Shown piece by piece: positions 11,200-24,200 of a DNA stretch of 64,000 nt (position 1 is its first letter; the number at the start of each line of letters is the position of its first letter). The DNA is from Utricularia gibba (lineage: Eukaryota; Streptophyta; Magnoliopsida; Lamiales; Lentibulariaceae), in the NCBI GenBank assembly GCA_002189035.1, contig NEEC01000018.1, forward strand, positions 806,001-870,000. The letters are read 5' to 3'. The translations under genes were made by a program, and so were the position numbers. The notes beneath the pieces are model-generated. The model saw nothing but the letters and a program-made list of their open reading frames with translations. It ran no database searches and was not told where the DNA came from.

Positions 11200-12135
11200 T
11201 CAATTCCCCTTCAGCCGTGGGCTGGAAAGAGGTACAGTCGGTGACAAGGGTAGCGGCGGCAGACCAGTTGGTGATAGCAGAAAACTCGATCCTATTCCAT
11301 ATGGCGACTGAGCACAGCCGAATGGCACAGGGGAAAGCGGCAACGGCGGAAAAGAGGCAGACGGCGGCGGCTGCTGTTGCTGGGAGGCAACATCCTGGGG
11401 CTGTGAATGCGTCGATGGTTGTCCGACGGTGCTCCCTTGCGGTGAAGGTAGAGATGAAGTATATGGGCTCAGAAAGCGCAGGTAACTCGAGATAGAAGAC
11501 TCCAAGGGCGGTAGCGGCAAAGCACGGGGAAGTCGCTGACCGAAATCGTTTTGATTGAGCAAAGAATCAGGACGGGGGCCTAGAGGCGGGATGCCGCTCC
11601 AGACGGCTGAAGGAGCCGGCAAGGAATTGGAGCTCTTCAAAAACCGCATGTAAGCAGAGATTGGCGATTCCGCCGCAATGTGAACAGACGGCAATGGCGG
11701 AAGCATCTGCTGCCCCTGGCTCTGCGCCGACGCCTCCGTCGGGATGAGCTGTGTGAGTGGAGGGCGGCTACTAATCTGGGACAGCGGGGGCGGGCGAATC
11801 CTCTGGAGCCGGGAACTAGGACCCCTGGTCTGCGTGCCCGTCGATTGAGACAGCGGCGTCGGCACGGGCTGGCGCTCGTTCGCAGGCGAGCCCGTGAGTT
11901 TCTGAACAACATCGCGGAAGTCATTCTTATTGATGTTGTACACAGGCGGCTGCTGCGATTGAGGACCCGGGTTCTGCGAATTCGGATCCACAACCGCAGG
12001 CGGCGGCGGAGGCAGAGGCTTCCTCACCGGCTTCGCTATCCGGTGGGAATTCTTATTGAGATGCTTCAAAAACACGTCGCCCCGGCTGCTGCTACTGCTT
12101 CCTCCATCGCTCTCGCTTCCCAATCCTCTATCCAT
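11200..12135 (-). CDS. VQ-motif protein, VQ9/HAIKU1 clade, intronless
   Basis: A single 311-residue exon, taken from the ATG at 12135. The longer frame only adds a TTG codon upstream. The VQ motif FRDVVQKLTG is at residues 73-82, preceded by VYNINKND. Near the N-terminus, FLKHLNKNSHRIAKP matches the conserved block of this clade. LQRIRPPPL, AESPISAYMRFLKSS and a C-terminal SPTVPLSSPRLKG are further clade signatures. The rest is Pro/Ser/Gln-rich and probably disordered. VQ proteins bind the C-terminal WRKY domain and modulate WRKY transcription factors in the nucleus. Within the clade, VQ9 is linked to salt stress and HAIKU1 to endosperm growth; sequence alone does not choose between these roles. 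Intron absence is usual for VQ genes. Confidence 0.88.
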   Translation of the reverse strand: MDRGLGSESDGGSSSSSRGDVFLKHLNKNSHRIAKPVRKPLPPPPPAVVDPNSQNPGPQSQQPPVYNINKNDFRDVVQKLTGSPANERQPVPTPLSQSTGTQTRGPSSRLQRIRPPPLSQISSRPPLTQLIPTEASAQSQGQQMLPPLPSVHIAAESPISAYMRFLKSSNSLPAPSAVWSGIPPLGPRPDSLLNQNDFGQRLPRALPLPPLESSISSYLRFLSPYTSSLPSPQGSTVGQPSTHSQPQDVASQQQQPPPSASFPPLPLSPVPFGCAQSPYGIGSSFLLSPTGLPPLPLSPTVPLSSPRLKGN

Positions 12136-14280
12136 AAAACCCAAATCACCGATTCTTGTCCCGCGACTCCTAATTTCAAAAGCCCTAGCTCTGCTCCTTG
12201 GGGGTGTGCACTACGCACAAAGAGAGTGCAAGAACGATGGGGGACTCCCTGTGCAGTGGAGTGGTACCTCCCTTTTCAAGGGGCGTGCATCGGCAGTTGT
12301 ACGGGACGTTGTTGGTGTGGTATCTTGGACCGGTATCCGGTCAACGTTGAGGATAGGGATTAATGCACCAATTATTAATGCACGTTAATCATCTCCATTG
12401 AATTTAATAAACATGTGGTCGCCCACGTTTCTTGCAGTAAAAAAAAAAAAAAAAAAAAAAAAAAACACACACAGCTTTGAATGAGGGAAATAACAAAATA
12501 TATCAATTTCATGTTAAAAAAAATTAATAAATGACGGAAAATTTCAGGTGTTAGATGGAGTGTCGTTCGGACCCGGGGAAGTACATGTAGCAAATGATGA
12601 TTTCGTGCACCGATTCGCCTCTCCGCACGATATCATTTATTTTTTTTATAATATTACTATTTCAAAATCATAAATTTACACGTATATTTGAAAAGTAATA
12701 TTAAATTTGTCTCTTGTCCGTTAGTAGTATAATAAATTATCTTTCCTCATAATCATTTATATGATAAAAAAATGTTATTATATTAACATAAATTATCTAT
12801 AAATTTTATATTAATTTATACATCTTATCCACAAATATTCACATCTTTTTATTTTTTATATTAATTTATTTTTGAATAACTATGATTGTTAATTGTAATC
12901 TTTATAATTGCAATTTTTTTATTTTTAATTTATTATATTAATAATGTTTATTTGAATGCATGATATTTGAGATTATTCTTATGTATCGTAATCTTTATTA
13001 TTCTTAAAATTCATAGAGTCGAATTTTTGTATTGACAAGGGACTTTTTGTATTTCATACTCTCATTATTTTTTATTAATTTTATATTTTTACATTAATTT
13101 AATCTTTTCAAAAACTAAATTTATTTTTATAATTTTTTTATGATATATTTTTATTAACTTTAGGAAAAATAAACGCTTAAAAATTTATAAATTTGAGAAT
13201 ACATAAGTTTTTTGAAACCATTTATACACTCATGCATTTATGTTTTTTCATATGTTTTAGTATTTTTCATATTTTACTTGTTTTGGAGTTGACTATTTGA
13301 GTTTGAGCAGTCCTTATTTGGGAATATAAGCTAAAGTAATGACAACGTGCAAGTTCATGCATATGTAATTATTTTATTATATTTTCTATGTTTAATTTAA
13401 GGTTTAATTTCATTTTTATGCAATTTTTTTCCTGTACAAGTGTGCTTTTGACTGCCATTAAGGTTCAATTGTCATGATAAATTTGATTTACTCCTTTACA
13501 AAAGTGCGAGTTATAGGAGATGGGATTAAATACGGAAAGAATATGGATTATGAAAACATGCAAAATGGATATGATGCCTTGGGTTACTCTAGAATCCTAT
13601 TAAATAAGATATGATACTGTAATAGTTATGAGTAATTCTCAAAATATGTATGATTATTGAAGATTGGTTTGAAATAATTAGAAAAATGATTCAATAAAAA
13701 AAAATTTCAAAACATATTTGATCTACTTCGTATGTGATAGTATAAGTTGTAGGAATTAGTATTATGTATGTTATAAACATGTATTATTACTAGAGACAAA
13801 AACAACTCTAGTGATGTAGTTAGTTTTATAGTCTTCTACTGAATGATTGATAGTATTATAGTGATTATTGAGTAATGTTTTTACAATAATATTCTTAAAA
13901 TTTTCACATGTAGATCAATATTTGAGATTTATACATATACAGATCAAGTTATTCATCGGTTGAATCCATATATAGTGTTATTATTTTCCATTGTTTAACA
14001 TTGATTTTTTTGTTTTATATATTTTTAAATAAAAAATATTTATTTTCAGCAGATATATTTTTATTTATTATTTATGTGGTTCTATAAATTAGAAAATCAT
14101 CATCAATCAATGACTTAAAATGCTGAAGAATCATAAAACTCATCTTTAGTACTATCTTTAATGTATGTTTAAGAAATGCATCGATGTATGTTTCTAATTT
14201 AAATGTTAACTGTAATGTGTATTTAAATTATTTTGTTTTCATTAGAAACTTTTATGAAAAATAAATGCTTGTTTGTAATA
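12136..14280. other. VQ gene upstream region, then A+T-rich intergenic DNA
   Basis: The first 230 bases are the probable promoter and leader of the VQ gene. A run of 28 A residues lies at 12439-12466, which could be the tail of a decayed retroposed sequence, but no retroposon body was found. The remainder is very A+T-rich with no recognisable gene. Confidence 0.45.
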
Positions 14281-15998
14281 ACATCACCCATGTTTTGGTC
14301 TCGTTCCTACAAGACGCATTTTGCCATATTTGTGTTTCGGTCGCTGTTTTTGCACAGTGTTAGAATTTGACAACGGATTCTTTTTGGTAGGAATTAAACT
14401 GATAATGCATGAAATCCACGTAATTGTTTGATGCACGCCTGGTTTGAGTTGGGGGTTGGGCTCTTGAACTGTGTTTCTGGCTCCCAATTCGGTTCTATCC
14501 CCATAGCAGAGCAGAGCAGCAGCACACTTACAACAACGCAGCTGTAGTTAGCCCAGACCCAGAACCAGACGATATGTGTCTTGAAACGGGAGATGTGTGA
14601 GAGGCCTTTTTATGAAGAAACAGTTGAGACGGATGGGAAGCATCGGAGCCCACCCCCTTTCTGAATGGAGCTGCTGTGATTGATGCAGTGCAGTGCATGG
14701 AGCTTCTATTCGAGAGGGGATGTCTGTGGACTCCTCATTTTACTTGCTAGACATTGTTTATCACCTGACTCCCCCACCACACAACAGATTAAATTATCAA
14801 ATCTTGAAGTTTGAGACTTCTGATGCATATTGTGGGACTAAAAACAGTGAAGAGAGTGAAGAGATTGCTGTGTTTTAAAAGTATTTCCCTGACACCCACA
14901 TTCCTTGTGTTTAAAAAGATTGTCACTTCAACCTCGAAAAGAAAATATGGATCCATCTGATACACGAACGAAGCCTCACTCTTGCAATTCAAAAAATAAA
15001 AAGTTGTCATGTGGCGGTGGAATAAGCGATCAGCATCCTGCTCTTACAATTCGACACAGGCATTGAACCAATCCTGTGCGAGTAGCTGCTCCCTTGCATT
15101 TCAAAATTTCTCTCTTCTTTCAGCTTTTCATCTCACCCCTCGCTCGCTCTTGAAAAGTTCTTGTCAGATAATCATCCACCAGTCATGTCATGTGTCTCAG
15201 AAGAAGGAAAAAAAAAAGAAAGAAGCACAGGCTTTGATTCGTTTTTTGACCAGGACGTCTGCGGAGCCGAAGCCTATCCCAAATTCCCTATCATTATCAA
15301 CAGCAACCCGTAACTTTATTTGGTTTGCATCCATTCAAATTTTCACCTCCTTTTAATACCAAATCAGTGCAGGTGCCACGCTTGTTTTTCAAATTCACAT
15401 GGTTATTGGGCGGTCGGAAAACCTGATTTTGGTCTGGAAAATCCGACAGTCGAACTGATAAACCAACTGATGAAAGGCTTTAGGCTGTCAACTTGCATTT
15501 GAAAACTAAACAATTTTCTCCAAAAGAGTGTGCCAACAACACCCACTAAGAGAAGAAAGGAGCACAATTTCTGCCCAAATGGCAGCAGCACTGAGGGATA
15601 CAATCGAAGCTGTCGAAGAACTGCCCCAAATGAGAAGAATGAGAGGGGTTGGTGGCGAGGACAAGAACATAATGGGGGCCGAGCGTTGAACTATTCATTT
15701 ATTAGGTGAGTGATCAGTGAAATGCAAGCCACCGGAGGGTGATTGTGTGTCAGTGTTTTTGAATGAATGGTGTGGATTTGCTTGGGTTTGGTGCATGCAG
15801 CGTACGTGGAAGCAGCTTCACCAATCACCTACTGCTACTCTTGGGAAGTAGATGGATAAGCTGACGCACATTCAATAATAATAGGAGGCTGCTAATAATT
15901 AGCTCGAATTACATGTAACAAGAAGCTCATGGCAGGAGGCCTAGTCCTCAATTAGAGGAATTAAACAACATCATCATAAGCCGTACCCTTGATTTTGA
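14281..15998. other. Unassigned intergenic stretch downstream of the AHL gene
   Basis: The composition is closer to that of genic DNA than the preceding block, but no open frame resembles a known protein and no splice-linked chain was found. It may include the AHL 3' untranslated region near 15900-15998 and an untranslated transcript. Confidence 0.35.
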
Positions 15999-16739
15999 TT
16001 AGAAGCGAGTCGGCGGCCAGATCGCATCCGAGGCTTGGTAGTTGGGGAACTTCGAACCGCCGGACACCGCCGCTAGGGGTGACTCCGGCGCGGCTGGGCT
16101 GTCTTCTGGGGGGAGTCTGTCGAATTTGGGGCCGTTGAAGGTGGCGGCGATGAGATACACGGTCCCGGCGGCGGTCAGTGGGCCGACAACGAGGCCTCCA
16201 ACCACCTGCCCCTGTGGGCCTGCGAGGAATATGGTGAACTGACCATTGCCCTTGGCATTCTCGTTTGCTTCTGAAGGCGAGCCCGTCGGGAGAATAGTTG
16301 CAGAGATGGAGAGAATGTCGAACCGGCCGTGGAATGTGACGGTGGCGCCGTGGGCGGCAGCGGGCTGTCTCAAGGTGACGTTTGACACAATCCCGTGCCC
16401 GTTGAGCACCGCCAGGCCGAGTCCCCGTTTCCGGCAGAACCTCCCGATGGACTCGACGACATCTATTCCACTGGGAAGTTCCAAAACATAAGGACTCATG
16501 GACGGCTCCTCCGTCGGATCGCTGGTGATGATCACCGGCGGCTGTTTGGGCTTGTTTTTGGAACCCGGAGGACGCCCTCTGGGTCGCCGGACGACCTCGA
16601 TTGTGGCGCCATCTGTGGTGGCAGAGTCGACCTTCGCGCTCTTGGGACTGCGCGTATCAGCAGGCTCCGTCGGCGGCGGCGGAGAGTTGAAATTGGGAAA
16701 CATATTCCTGTGTTGCTCCTCGAACAGCTCTCGTTTCAT
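15999..16739 (-). CDS. AT-hook motif nuclear-localized (AHL) protein
   Basis: A single exon of 246 residues. The start at 16739 (MKRELFEEQ) was chosen because homology begins shortly after it. An upstream in-frame ATG at 16913 would add 58 unfamiliar residues that look like translated leader. One AT-hook, with core RGRPP at residues 54-58 and the extension GSKNKPK, is followed by a PPC/DUF296 domain at about 81-210. The PPC hexapeptide reads GRFDIL (138-143), then QGQVVGG and a buried strand VYLIAATF. AHL proteins bind the minor groove of A+T-rich DNA through the hook and assemble with each other through the PPC domain; they regulate growth and development in the nucleus. One hook, GRF(E/D)IL and no intron fit the type I (clade A) group. 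Confidence 0.9.
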   Translation of the reverse strand: MKRELFEEQHRNMFPNFNSPPPPTEPADTRSPKSAKVDSATTDGATIEVVRRPRGRPPGSKNKPKQPPVIITSDPTEEPSMSPYVLELPSGIDVVESIGRFCRKRGLGLAVLNGHGIVSNVTLRQPAAAHGATVTFHGRFDILSISATILPTGSPSEANENAKGNGQFTIFLAGPQGQVVGGLVVGPLTAAGTVYLIAATFNGPKFDRLPPEDSPAAPESPLAAVSGGSKFPNYQASDAIWPPTRF

Positions 16740-17960
16740 CCCAAGGAAAGGGATGAGTGGGGGACGAAAGGGCGGGACAGCTGAGTATTCCTGAGCCCAG
16801 GTGTGTAATAAAGAGATGTTTGCTTCCGTAGAGAGAAAGAGGAGGAACCCTGAAGATGAACGGAAACGAAGATTTGGTTTGATGTGATCTGAGAAAGAAG
16901 CGAAGCGCCGCACAGAAAAAAAAGGGAGGATTCCGATGCAGTTTCAAGATTTTCGGCTTATTTTTGGAAATCTCGTTGATGTCAAAGGGGGGCTACAGTA
17001 CAAATATGGCCCGACAGCTGCCCATAAAAATTATCAAGATGGTAATTAAACTCATCAAATAAATACGTAAATAAATTAGCATCCTTCCATTGGAATATAT
17101 TGTTGATACATCATGCGTCGGGTGCAAATTCTTTGTACTGGAAATATGCTGCACAGGTCGAGAGTATTTTTTTAAATAAACGTATATTTTCAATCATTAA
17201 AATGGTTTTTCTAAGGTTTTAATCACAATAAAATAATGAATATTTATATTTAAATTCATTTAATGATTATGATAAACATAAAGTCAAGGTCACATGCGGT
17301 GATGGGAGAGGTGGTGGTGTCGCTGTTTGGGGCCGAAGAGATTGACAAATCGGGGACGATTCCTACCGCCAGTTGCCTTTGTTTTCCTTTTTTTTTTTCG
17401 CTTTTGTTTTTGTTCTTGCCATAGATTCATTTAAATATTCAATTTCTTTTGCTCAAATATCTTATCATTTTTTATTAAAAAACATATATTTTCAAAATCT
17501 ACATGTGAGAAATATAGATACCCTTAATAGCTATTATGAAAATTTTAAAAAATTGGTTTCTCACGCATTCCCAAGATATCATATGGGTATTTGAAAATAT
17601 TATCTATTTTCAACATTTATACATCCCCCAAACCGTAGTCAACAGTGATTTTGAATTTTCAAAAATATTAAATCAAAAGGAAGAAGAAGCTACTTTGCTT
17701 TTCTGTAATTTCAGGGAGGCAGTTTCCGGAACCCAGAAATGATGTTGGGGCAGGGGAAGGGTGTTAGGATAAATTATCCCAGCAGAGATGCCGATGCTTG
17801 ACTAATTCAACCAAGTCCTCGAAGTTTTCCGGCCGCCGCTGTCGGTGACTGCAGCCTCTTTTTTGTTTTTGTTTTTAAACTATCCATCCGCCAGCCCTAC
17901 TCTCCCTCCTCGGCAAAGAAACAGTCAAATTGAAGTAGGCAACTGTTTTCCTCCTTGAAA
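16740..17960. other. AHL upstream region and A+T-rich intergenic DNA
   Basis: This contains the AHL promoter and leader, which is pyrimidine-rich on the minus strand near 16760-16930, and then A+T-rich sequence. No other gene was recognised. Confidence 0.45.
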
Positions 17961-17968
17961 AATAAAGG

Positions 17969-17974
17969 TTTATT
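17969..17974 (-). terminator. Probable polyadenylation signal of AP4M
   Basis: AATAAA on the minus strand, about 190 bases beyond the AP4M stop codon. This is a plausible near-upstream element. Plant signals are loose, so this is tentative. Confidence 0.35.
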
Positions 17975-18163
17975 CTCCATCACCGGGCTACAACGTTTGA
18001 TGAAAAGTAAAATACTACAATGGAAAGGCATATGGAAAAGTTTCCGTAGTCAACAAGTGGAGAGAGTGGCATGTAGTCCACAGCTTGAAAAGGAAAAAAG
18101 GAATCACACATTTCTCTCAGAATGGACGGATGGCATTCAAAAAGCAAGGGGATGCCTGTTTGT

Positions 18164-21100
18164 TCAGATCCGCGCGACGTATGAGTTTGCCTGAGTGACA
18201 TATCTTACCCATCGGTATGGATTCGAGTTTTTGGGTGTCTTGGCTATCTGGAGATACTTCACCTGCAACCCACATCTCATATTGATTAAAAGGGTTCACA
18301 GCTTTAAACTGTGGTTGCTTCCAGCATTTGACATATGAAAGAAAAGTGTATGATTAGACAGACTCCGTACGATTTTTAGGATTTCACATGAGAAAATCTA
18401 TCTGTGGAAAATTGATACAAGAACAAATCCACTGCCTGTACCTGTAGCCTCGATGGATTGTACATGGGGATGGTGAAGGTCATGCTCACAGGACCAGCTT
18501 CTTTCGTAATGTTTCCTACGTTTCCGAGGAGCAATAACCAAAACAAGAAGATTGTGTAAACAAACTTCAGAAAATGGAAATTTTTTAACGATACTCAAAA
18601 CCAGATTCTTCTTTTTGATATCATACCATGCAACTCCTGTGAAAAATTCAATTTTGCACGCAGAGTATGTTCACTCCCACCAGCTACCTGCGCCACATTG
18701 AAGTGTATTTGAGAAGGTTTCTGAACGTCAGGACAAAAAATAGTAAATGCCATTTAGCAGTAAGCATTTGCTTCAGGATATGCCTTCTTTATGCTCCATT
18801 CAAGTTTTCTAATCTGTTCTTTGAAATCAGATGTTTGTCCAGCAAGTCCTTGCTCCAAATCAAAATTCACCCTGAGGGGAGAATGTTTCACTCACTTGTC
18901 TTACGGATAAACCACAGCACCACAGCAACTAGCCACACATCTAAACTTCACCTGGTTGTACATGTTGGCAATGGCATTTCCACAGAAATAGTGTTGGCCG
19001 TTATGTTAGAAGGAAATTCAGCACGGATCTTCAGAATAACTTCAGCCTGAAAAAGAAAGGCCCAGTAGTGTTCTTGAAAGTCAAACAAAAGGTTACACCA
19101 CAAATACAGCCTGAAAAAGGACACATACCTTGAGAGACCCTGCTTCTTCAATCAAGGCATTGATTGAGAAGGGAGGTTTGAACTCCTGTGTAATACGATA
19201 GTTCATGACTGGAAATTCCCCATCTGGGGGCACCTAACAGATAGTCATGATTATAGTGAACCATGCACAAGCAAACACAAATATCCACATTGAGGAAAAA
19301 CAATGGAATAAATGTGGTAAAAAATTTACAACACTCACAAGGCTAAGTGTTCTGTCTACATCAAAACTATCCATATGAACAGATTCATGAAAATTGCAAT
19401 CATCCAAAACAACTGGCCCTGTTACAGAAGAACCACCATATCCTGGGAATAGTCGACATTCAAAAACAAAATGAGTAGGAAGCAGTTACAAATACAAGTC
19501 TCATGGCCTAAATGAGAAAAAAATTATCAGAATACCATAGTTTGATGCCCCGCTTCTTCTAATGTACAGATCATCATTGAGTGCTAATCTGATTTCAGGG
19601 TTCCCAGTTAAATAACTCTTCATTTGAATTGTGCCATCAATTTCCGAAGTTAATATATATCCCTGGCATCATTATTTTGATTATTCACCAACCTATCTCA
19701 AAAAGTGTACAAAAAAAAAAAATCTAGGCCAACATACTTCATCAGGGACAATATAAGACTTCGTTTTATAACATTTTCCATCAGCATTCAATTAACGAAC
19801 ATGATAACAAAATATACTATCACTTACACTAGAGCTAAAGGTGACACTTATTTTTTCAATAACATCAACAAAGATTTCCTCCCTCTTCCGACCCCAGGTT
19901 CATTTGCAACTACAGATTTCGTAACAGCAGTACCAGGCATTCTTTTGTTCCCTTGCTGCATAAACCAGTGATGATAATGAGTGCTCAAATCCGTCAAATG
20001 GTGTATGCTAGAGTGTGCTACGGTGTAGTAACAAAAAATCAATAACCAATTCTTGAAACATTATGCAACTTGATACCATAAATAGTGAAGCTGGACCAAG
20101 GGTAGGCAGACGTGCATCTTCAATCACGATTGGTTCGTTGAATATATAAGACTTCAAGACTTCTGTCGATGTTGTTTGAACATACCCAAAATCCTGAAAG
20201 CACATCAACAGCCATAAAGGTGAGGGGATGGCTTATTATTACCAGGAAAATTCAACATCCAGTAGTACTATTTCTGTGGTCTTACAATAACTTCATCAAG
20301 CAGCTCATACACAAGAACAAAATTTTTTCTCAATGATTCTTCATTAAGAACACCAAGGTAATCTTTAATCACACGTGCAATTCTCTGCAGTAGCTCCAGT
20401 GCCAAGGAAGGAGACAAGTTGACTCTTGTAGTTGCCACAAAAAGAAGGCCAACAACCTTCACATGAAAGTAATTCACGCCATCCACGTTCTGTAGATTAA
20501 TATGCCAAAATGCGTATGTTTAGCACCAAATCAAACACTTGCCTATTAGAATAACTTCAAAATGCCAAACACATATGCCTCAGATCTGCAATCATACCCA
20601 CTATAAGGCAAGAAATGATGAAAAAGAACCAAAAGGCTAAATTTAGCAGGAGCCAACAACAGTGCATTTAATGAACAAAAAGAAGATGATAAACCGAGAC
20701 TACCGTGCTACTTGTACCCTTCAATGATCAAAATTTGGAAAAAAAAAACTATAAATACCCACAAAAACAGGAGGAGCTTCTTCTTTTCCATCTTCCTTCC
20801 AGAATTTAACTTTACGGAAGAATATCTCTGCGCTTCCTTTCTGCACATCCCGTCGATCTGAAAAATGTTGAATTCACCGATAAGTCAAATTAAATGTCGC
20901 TAACAATTTATGCATCGCCCTCGACTCAGGTAAATAAGAGGCTAATGCCCGGGCCAGTTCAAGCCGAACTCTTTGTATTCTTTTTTCTCATTTCTCGAGA
21001 AACGGCTCGAGAAGGCAATCCTCTTTAGAGTCATGAAATCGAACAGTTGTAACACAGAAAGAAAATTCTCAGAGAGATCTATGAATAAAATGCACAACAC

Positions 21101-21210
21101 ATATGATCAGCTTGTAGTCACGCGGGCAATCAAGTAAAAGAAGGGGGCTTACAGTCTCGAAAGACGATGTTGTCGCCTCTTAGCGACAGCACGAAGAATT
21201 GAGAAATCAT
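18164..21210 (-). CDS. AP4M: AP-4 adaptor complex subunit mu, 13 exons, with a 1-base deletion in exon 5
   Basis: Exons in transcript order are 21210-21153, 20857-20763, 20489-20286, 20193-20077, 19955-19828, 19662-19536, 19442-19339, 19233-19129, 19046-18952, 18871-18784, 18687-18627, 18515-18442 and 18262-18164. The N-terminal longin-like half starts MISQFFVLSLRGDNIVFRD. The mu homology domain covers the C-terminal two thirds and ends RYVTQANSYVARI. AP-4 mu selects tyrosine-motif cargo at the trans-Golgi network, including vacuolar sorting receptors. All junctions keep frame except inside exon 5, where a run of four C at 19892-19895 should be five. The 128-base exon is thus one short and the frame is lost after residue about 178. 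With that base the product would be 451 residues, the normal family size. Intron 10 has a GC donor. The gene is otherwise perfectly conserved, so an assembly homopolymer error is more likely than true loss. Confidence 0.9.
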
Positions 21211-24200
21211 GACGGCGATGAAAAGGAAACTGCCACCGCAACTCCGTTGAGACTGCCGATCAAGTAATCGGATCCTCCCGGTCTCCTGGCTGGAGCGAGG
21301 AGAAAGAAAAACCAACAATTTGCACAGCAGGCAAAAATAGAGATCCTGTACGTTAGTTAGTTGGGCGGAGAACAAAGTAATGGGCCTCACGCCTGGTAGT
21401 TATTGAGCTGGGCCTTCTTCATTTCCCGTTTCAGGCCTCATTTGGGTTTACTTTCGGAAAACACCAATTTCCAAGTGTGTGCTTATTATAAAACCAATTT
21501 TGTATTTATTTATAAATATCATAATTAACTAATTTTTTTTATTTCAAAATTGGGCATCACTATTTATTTTATTTTCCTCATTTTTTTTTGATTTTGAAGG
21601 AATGATTTTCTAAATTTTGACTTAATTGACAAGGATTAATTACTATTCAGCAAAATACTCCTTGTTGCAGCAATAAACATCCGACTCTTCGTTAAGGAAT
21701 TAGGACAAACCGACACCTTCATGAAGAATCAATAGCTCAATAGATGAAGCTTGAAATAATTAATGCGGCAATAAAGAAGTAATAACTACTTTCTTCAAAG
21801 ACATGCACCCAATTTTTCCACTCATGTGCTTTCAACATTAAGAATTAATGCGCAAACCAAAGATTGAAAATTTCCATCTACAGCCCCATGGATTGAAAGA
21901 AACAGCAGAAATGAAAATGGTATTTAAAAGTAGTACCTTTGGTGCTTACAACTAACAATGAAGAATGAGACAATAGATGGAGTCAAAGAACAATCTATTC
22001 AATATGTCCTGAAAAAATCTTATCAATAGTCATAGTAATGATACACACATGCAAGTGTATGATATTACTTCCATTGAGGATATATAATATTACAAGACAT
22101 TAGCATAAAGATATGAGAATCTTCTAGAGATATTTTCGTTGCATGTGTCAACTCAACTCATAAACTAAATAACATGTATAAACTTCAGTCGATTGTTGAA
22201 GCAAATAATTTATTATTATTATTTCATCAACCACCAGCTTATTTATATAGTAAAGAAAAATAAAGGAACTCTAAATTTACAAATTTGAAGGTTCCCTCTA
22301 GCTCTCCTCCTCATCTAGACATGGAGCATGTGGGGAAATGAGGATAAAATCTATGATTATGATTTTAAGAATTGGAGGAAATCCACATTTCTTACATCAT
22401 TGGATGTTCAGAAGGAAGAAAAATGAGTTACACAAGATAAAATTTCTTATACCCTTCAACGGCTAAGAAGGCCATGACAAGAATTAATAGAAGCAAACAA
22501 TAATAACAAGAAAGCATGCAAACATAAGAACATAGAATTGATATTATGAAATGCCTGATGAGATGATCTAATAGGAGGTCTGAGAGCACTTGGAGTCCAC
22601 TTCTATCTTGCATAAAAATTAGAAACCAATAATTGTGTTGTCTATAAAATAGCACTTCTTTCAGACCATTCCTCCTTAAATGGCAAGTTGAAGACATAAA
22701 CATGAACTATAGTAAAAAATTCTTCACTCACTAAATAGAATATATTCAATAAAATTTATTTATAATCAGATACAAGTTAATAAATAAATAAATCTGTGCA
22801 TAGATTATTATATTCACAACCCTACCACCAAAAGCCACTTTACCATGAGGAGTCTTAGGTAAAAATTATGTACAGAAAAAAATCAATAGAATGGAGAGTC
22901 TTAATGAAGCGCATAAGTCTTTGATTTGAGTATATGACCACATTAACCTGTATTTAACCATAACAAAAACTTTCTAACCAGGCTACCATATGAGATCCAT
23001 GAAACATTGTAGTAAATCTTGAATGTTGTCACATTGGATGAAGTAAGGAAATTAAACAAACTGTCAATAATCAACGAATTAACCTTGAATTTCTATTCAT
23101 GAGAAAAAAAACTCCTTTTTTAGTAACCCATTGAGGTATAAACATGTATAATGTGAAAACCATGTTTAGATAAACCATCCTATAAAATCATATGCAATAT
23201 CATCTAATCCACATAACTGTGGATGTCCAAAGCTATGTATCAATCATAAATTCTTTACGGAAATAAAGAAAACCATAATAGATGATATGACAAATATATA
23301 ATCTGTTAAATTTTTAGTTTCTAGAGAAACAAAAGTAAAGAAAATTTAAATCAACTTTCAGAATGAAAACCACCCTCTAGAGAAAAAAAATACTCAAAAT
23401 GAAGGACAAAAGAAATATATAAGCCAATGGAGAGTTCGACTATAAATCAAATCATCTTGATGATGTTGCCGTCATTAAAATCAAAGCAATGATTCATTGT
23501 TTAGAAAATATGAAAAATATCATAGAAATGTCATAATGCCGAGATAGGAAATGCTGCGAAAGGATGAGGGTGTGTGACAGGGGAGATAAAGCAAAAAAGA
23601 AACACATGAAGGTAATAGACACTGTTAAGATTGTTTTCATTACAAACTAGCCGTTATCAATCTAGCAGTTAGTTCCAAATGCCAAATGGATCAGCCCAAC
23701 GGGTTAGATGGGTAAAATATTTCCCCAAACCTCTTCAAATACTTGACATAAGTTATAAATTACATTTCATTTACCTAAAATATTTTAAAAAAACCTAATA
23801 TTAAATATTTTTTATTCTTAAAAAATTACTTATTTAAAATTATAATCATCACTTTTTTTATGAGAAAATTACAATAAAAATACTTCATTCTTCGATCAAT
23901 ATGAAGACTTTAACCATAAAGTTTTAAAATTGTAAAAAAATACCTAAAGTTGTCAAAGCTATGCAATGAAAAATCAAATGATTATCTAAATTTTTAAAAA
24001 TAAACAGATTCACAATGTCATGAATCAGTTTTGATTTCATAACTAACAAAATTTTTTGATAGATCTTTGTGTATTTGCATATGAAGTTCGACGAATAAAA
24101 ATTTATTGTTAGGGTTAAAGGTATAATCTGAATCAATATCGATGGTTTCGATTCTGTTTGAGTTTCATGATATAAGCGTTTGTATGGTTCTTATTTTGGA

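Noticed and set aside
11217-12388. Long Arg-rich and Leu-rich open frames opposite the VQ gene
   Set aside because: They are antisense or shifted readings of the G+C-rich VQ coding sequence, with no conserved motif.
12439-12466. Run of 28 A as a possible processed-pseudogene tail
   Set aside because: No coding or tRNA-like body precedes it and no flanking target duplication was found. A simple homopolymer is sufficient.
16042-16947. Several open frames overlapping the AHL gene on both strands
   Set aside because: They are shadows of the AHL coding sequence. The AT-hook and PPC domain are only in the frame that was annotated.
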